From the NCBI GenBank assembly GCA_963811055.1, contig CAWEPQ010000001.1:372001-436000 (forward strand): 64,000 bases of DNA. Direction: 5' to 3'. The first letter of the stretch is position 1; each line of letters starts with the position of its first letter. The stretch comes from JACVRW01 sp963811055 (GTDB lineage Bacteria > Actinomycetota > Thermoleophilia > Solirubrobacterales > Thermoleophilaceae). The notes under the pieces were generated by a model that was given only the letters and a program-made list of their open reading frames with translations, was not told the origin of the DNA and did no database searches. A program made the position numbers and the translations under genes. This document shows, piece after piece, positions 62,962 through 64,000 of this stretch.

Positions 62962-64000
62962 TCAGCCGGCGGCGACGTGTCCCGCAGCGGGCCTGCCCGG
63001 CGATCCGGCGCCCTGCTCGGCGATCCCGGCCTGGCGACAGCCCTCCACCAGCACATCGAGCCCGAACGCGTCGGCCGGGCCGAGCGCCCCGACCCCCAGG
63101 AGCGCGCCGGCGGCCGCCTGCTCAGCTCCCCAGGCCAGCATCGCGCCGGTGAACGTGTACCCGTCCACGCCGGACACGTGCACCTGAGCGAGCTCGCGCC
63201 CCGACGCGTCGTAGGCGATCCCCACCACGTGCGAGCCGGACTTGGCGCGCGCCGCCGCGTCCGGGCCGCCGGTCGAGCCCTTGACCAGGCGGGCGGCGGC
63301 GGCGTCCCAGAGCTTGGCGGCGCCGGGCACCTTCATCCCCACCGCGGTGCCGGCCGAGAACACCTGCAACGCCCGCGACGCGGGGCCGAACCAGCCCAGG
63401 TAGGCGTTGACCTCGCGTAGCTGGGGCGCAATCCGGGGGAGGGCGAAGTGCTCGGAGCTGCCGACGGAGACGGCGCTCAGCTCCTTCCCGTCCACGCTGA
63501 AGGAGCGCACCCGGCGAGCGCCGCGCTCGCTCTGCACGCGCCCGTCGCGGAACGCGAACGCCGGGGCGGACATCGTTCCGGCGACCGACGCGCGCGTTCC
63601 GCCGCTCATGGAGCCGCCACCCCCGGTGAGGAAGTAGCCGGTGTCCACGCGGGTGGCTGCGGCGCCCGCGCGGCTCAGGGCCAGCGCGCCGGCCAGATTG
63701 CCGGGCACCCAGTCGTACGCGAACGCCGTGAGCATCGCCGCGCCGCTCTGCTCGGCCGCCGCGCCGTAGCGCTCGAAAACCTCGCGGATGAAGGGCGACT
63801 CGCCGGTGGAGTCGAGGTAGTGCGCTCCCACGGACGACGCGGCAGCCGCCGCGGGGGCGCCGAAGCGCACGAACGGCCCGACGGTGCTCACCAGCACGTC
63901 GCCCGGCTCCACGAGCGCCCGTACGCTCGCGGGGTCCGAAACGTCGGCCGGCACGGTGTCGAGCGCTCCTCCAAGCTCGCCCGCCAGCTCACGGAGCCGC
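62962..64000 (-). CDS. Saccharopine dehydrogenase-like / trans-acting enoyl reductase family protein (5' truncated)
   Basis: The frame continues past base 64000, so the N-terminal Rossmann part is missing. Visible are VLVSTVGPFVRFGAPAAAAA, GAHYLDSTGE and FAYDWVPGNLAG, followed by a C-terminal domain. This matches the saccharopine-dehydrogenase-like oxidoreductase family that includes mycobacterial trans-acting enoyl reductases. The role may be lipid modification, but the substrate is unknown. It ends 8 bases before the GH3 start region and is on the same strand. Confidence 0.8.
   Translation of the reverse strand, partial: RLRELAGELGGALDTVPADVSDPASVRALVEPGDVLVSTVGPFVRFGAPAAAAASSVGAHYLDSTGESPFIREVFERYGAAAEQSGAAMLTAFAYDWVPGNLAGALALSRAGAAATRVDTGYFLTGGGGSMSGGTRASVAGTMSAPAFAFRDGRVQSERGARRVRSFSVDGKELSAVSVGSSEHFALPRIAPQLREVNAYLGWFGPASRALQVFSAGTAVGMKVPGAAKLWDAAAARLVKGSTGGPDAAARAKSGSHVVGIAYDASGRELAQVHVSGVDGYTFTGAMLAWGAEQAAAGALLGVGALGPADAFGLDVLVEGCRQAGIAEQGAGSPGRPAAGHVAAG

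Overview
The window is a gene-dense, very high-GC bacterial chromosome segment. Frequent GTG and TTG starts, 4-bp ATGA/GTGA/TTGA gene overlaps, an actinobacterial-style E2-E1 fused 2-oxoglutarate dehydrogenase and DUF4118-type Kdp signalling point to Actinomycetota. My guess, from overall flavour only, is Thermoleophilia/Solirubrobacterales. I see no insertion sequence, integrase, phage module, CRISPR array or rRNA. There is one tRNA (Asp, GTC). No stretch longer than 300 bases lacks a gene.

Layout. 1-6.5 kb: the 3' end of a GH31 glycosidase (sulfoquinovosidase-like), a YbhN-like membrane protein, an Fpg/Nei glycosylase, an RpiB-like isomerase, an MFS exporter, and a plastocyanin/beta-propeller pair. 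6.6-9.3 kb: an overlapping APH-HAD-GH26-like operon. 9.3-13.7 kb: HAD, thioredoxin-like proteins, cyclophilin, DEAD-box helicase and small membrane proteins. 14-20 kb: a GT-C-like membrane protein, a PfkB kinase, LemA with a partner, a quinone oxidoreductase, and a Gfo/Idh/MocA gene with an apparent 3' frameshift. 20-27.8 kb: a complete Kdp potassium locus on the minus strand, with unusual order (histidine kinase, kdpE, small ORF, kdpF, A, C, B, then a free-standing KdpD N-terminal domain). 27.9-33.8 kb: citrate synthase, HD protein, moaA, metF (apparently near-leaderless, with a perfect operator-like palindrome), and an MBL hydrolase. 33.8-43.3 kb: an FlgM-like peptide, an AGPS-like flavoprotein, a 1448-residue lipoyl/E2/E1 fusion, an SDR, a DsbA-like/VKOR pair running into tRNA-Asp, and a secreted propeller protein. 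43.3-49 kb: an ArsR-SRPBCC-MFS-(cNMP/TrxR-like) operon divergent from an enolase-superfamily gene, with an operator over the arsR start codon. 49-51.7 kb: a four-gene membrane/cupredoxin operon of unknown role. 51.8-61.8 kb: a phosphate and polyphosphate island (PhoB-type regulator, receiver-less regulator, pstSCAB, phoU, ppx, sixA, ppk). The end holds a GH3 glycosidase and a truncated saccharopine-dehydrogenase-like gene.

How it works together. The best-supported circuits are the phosphate island and the Kdp locus. In the phosphate island, two near-identical promoters (TTYACA-N5-TTCACA-N17-TAACRG) drive a receiver-less winged-helix protein and pstS. High-affinity phosphate import, its regulation, and polyphosphate synthesis and breakdown are thus linked. 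In the Kdp locus the sensor is split into two polypeptides that bracket the pump genes, and a pair of 11-bp direct-repeat boxes lies before the structural genes. Six convergent gene pairs share one CTAG/CTAA tetranucleotide as both stop codons, which illustrates how compact the chromosome is.
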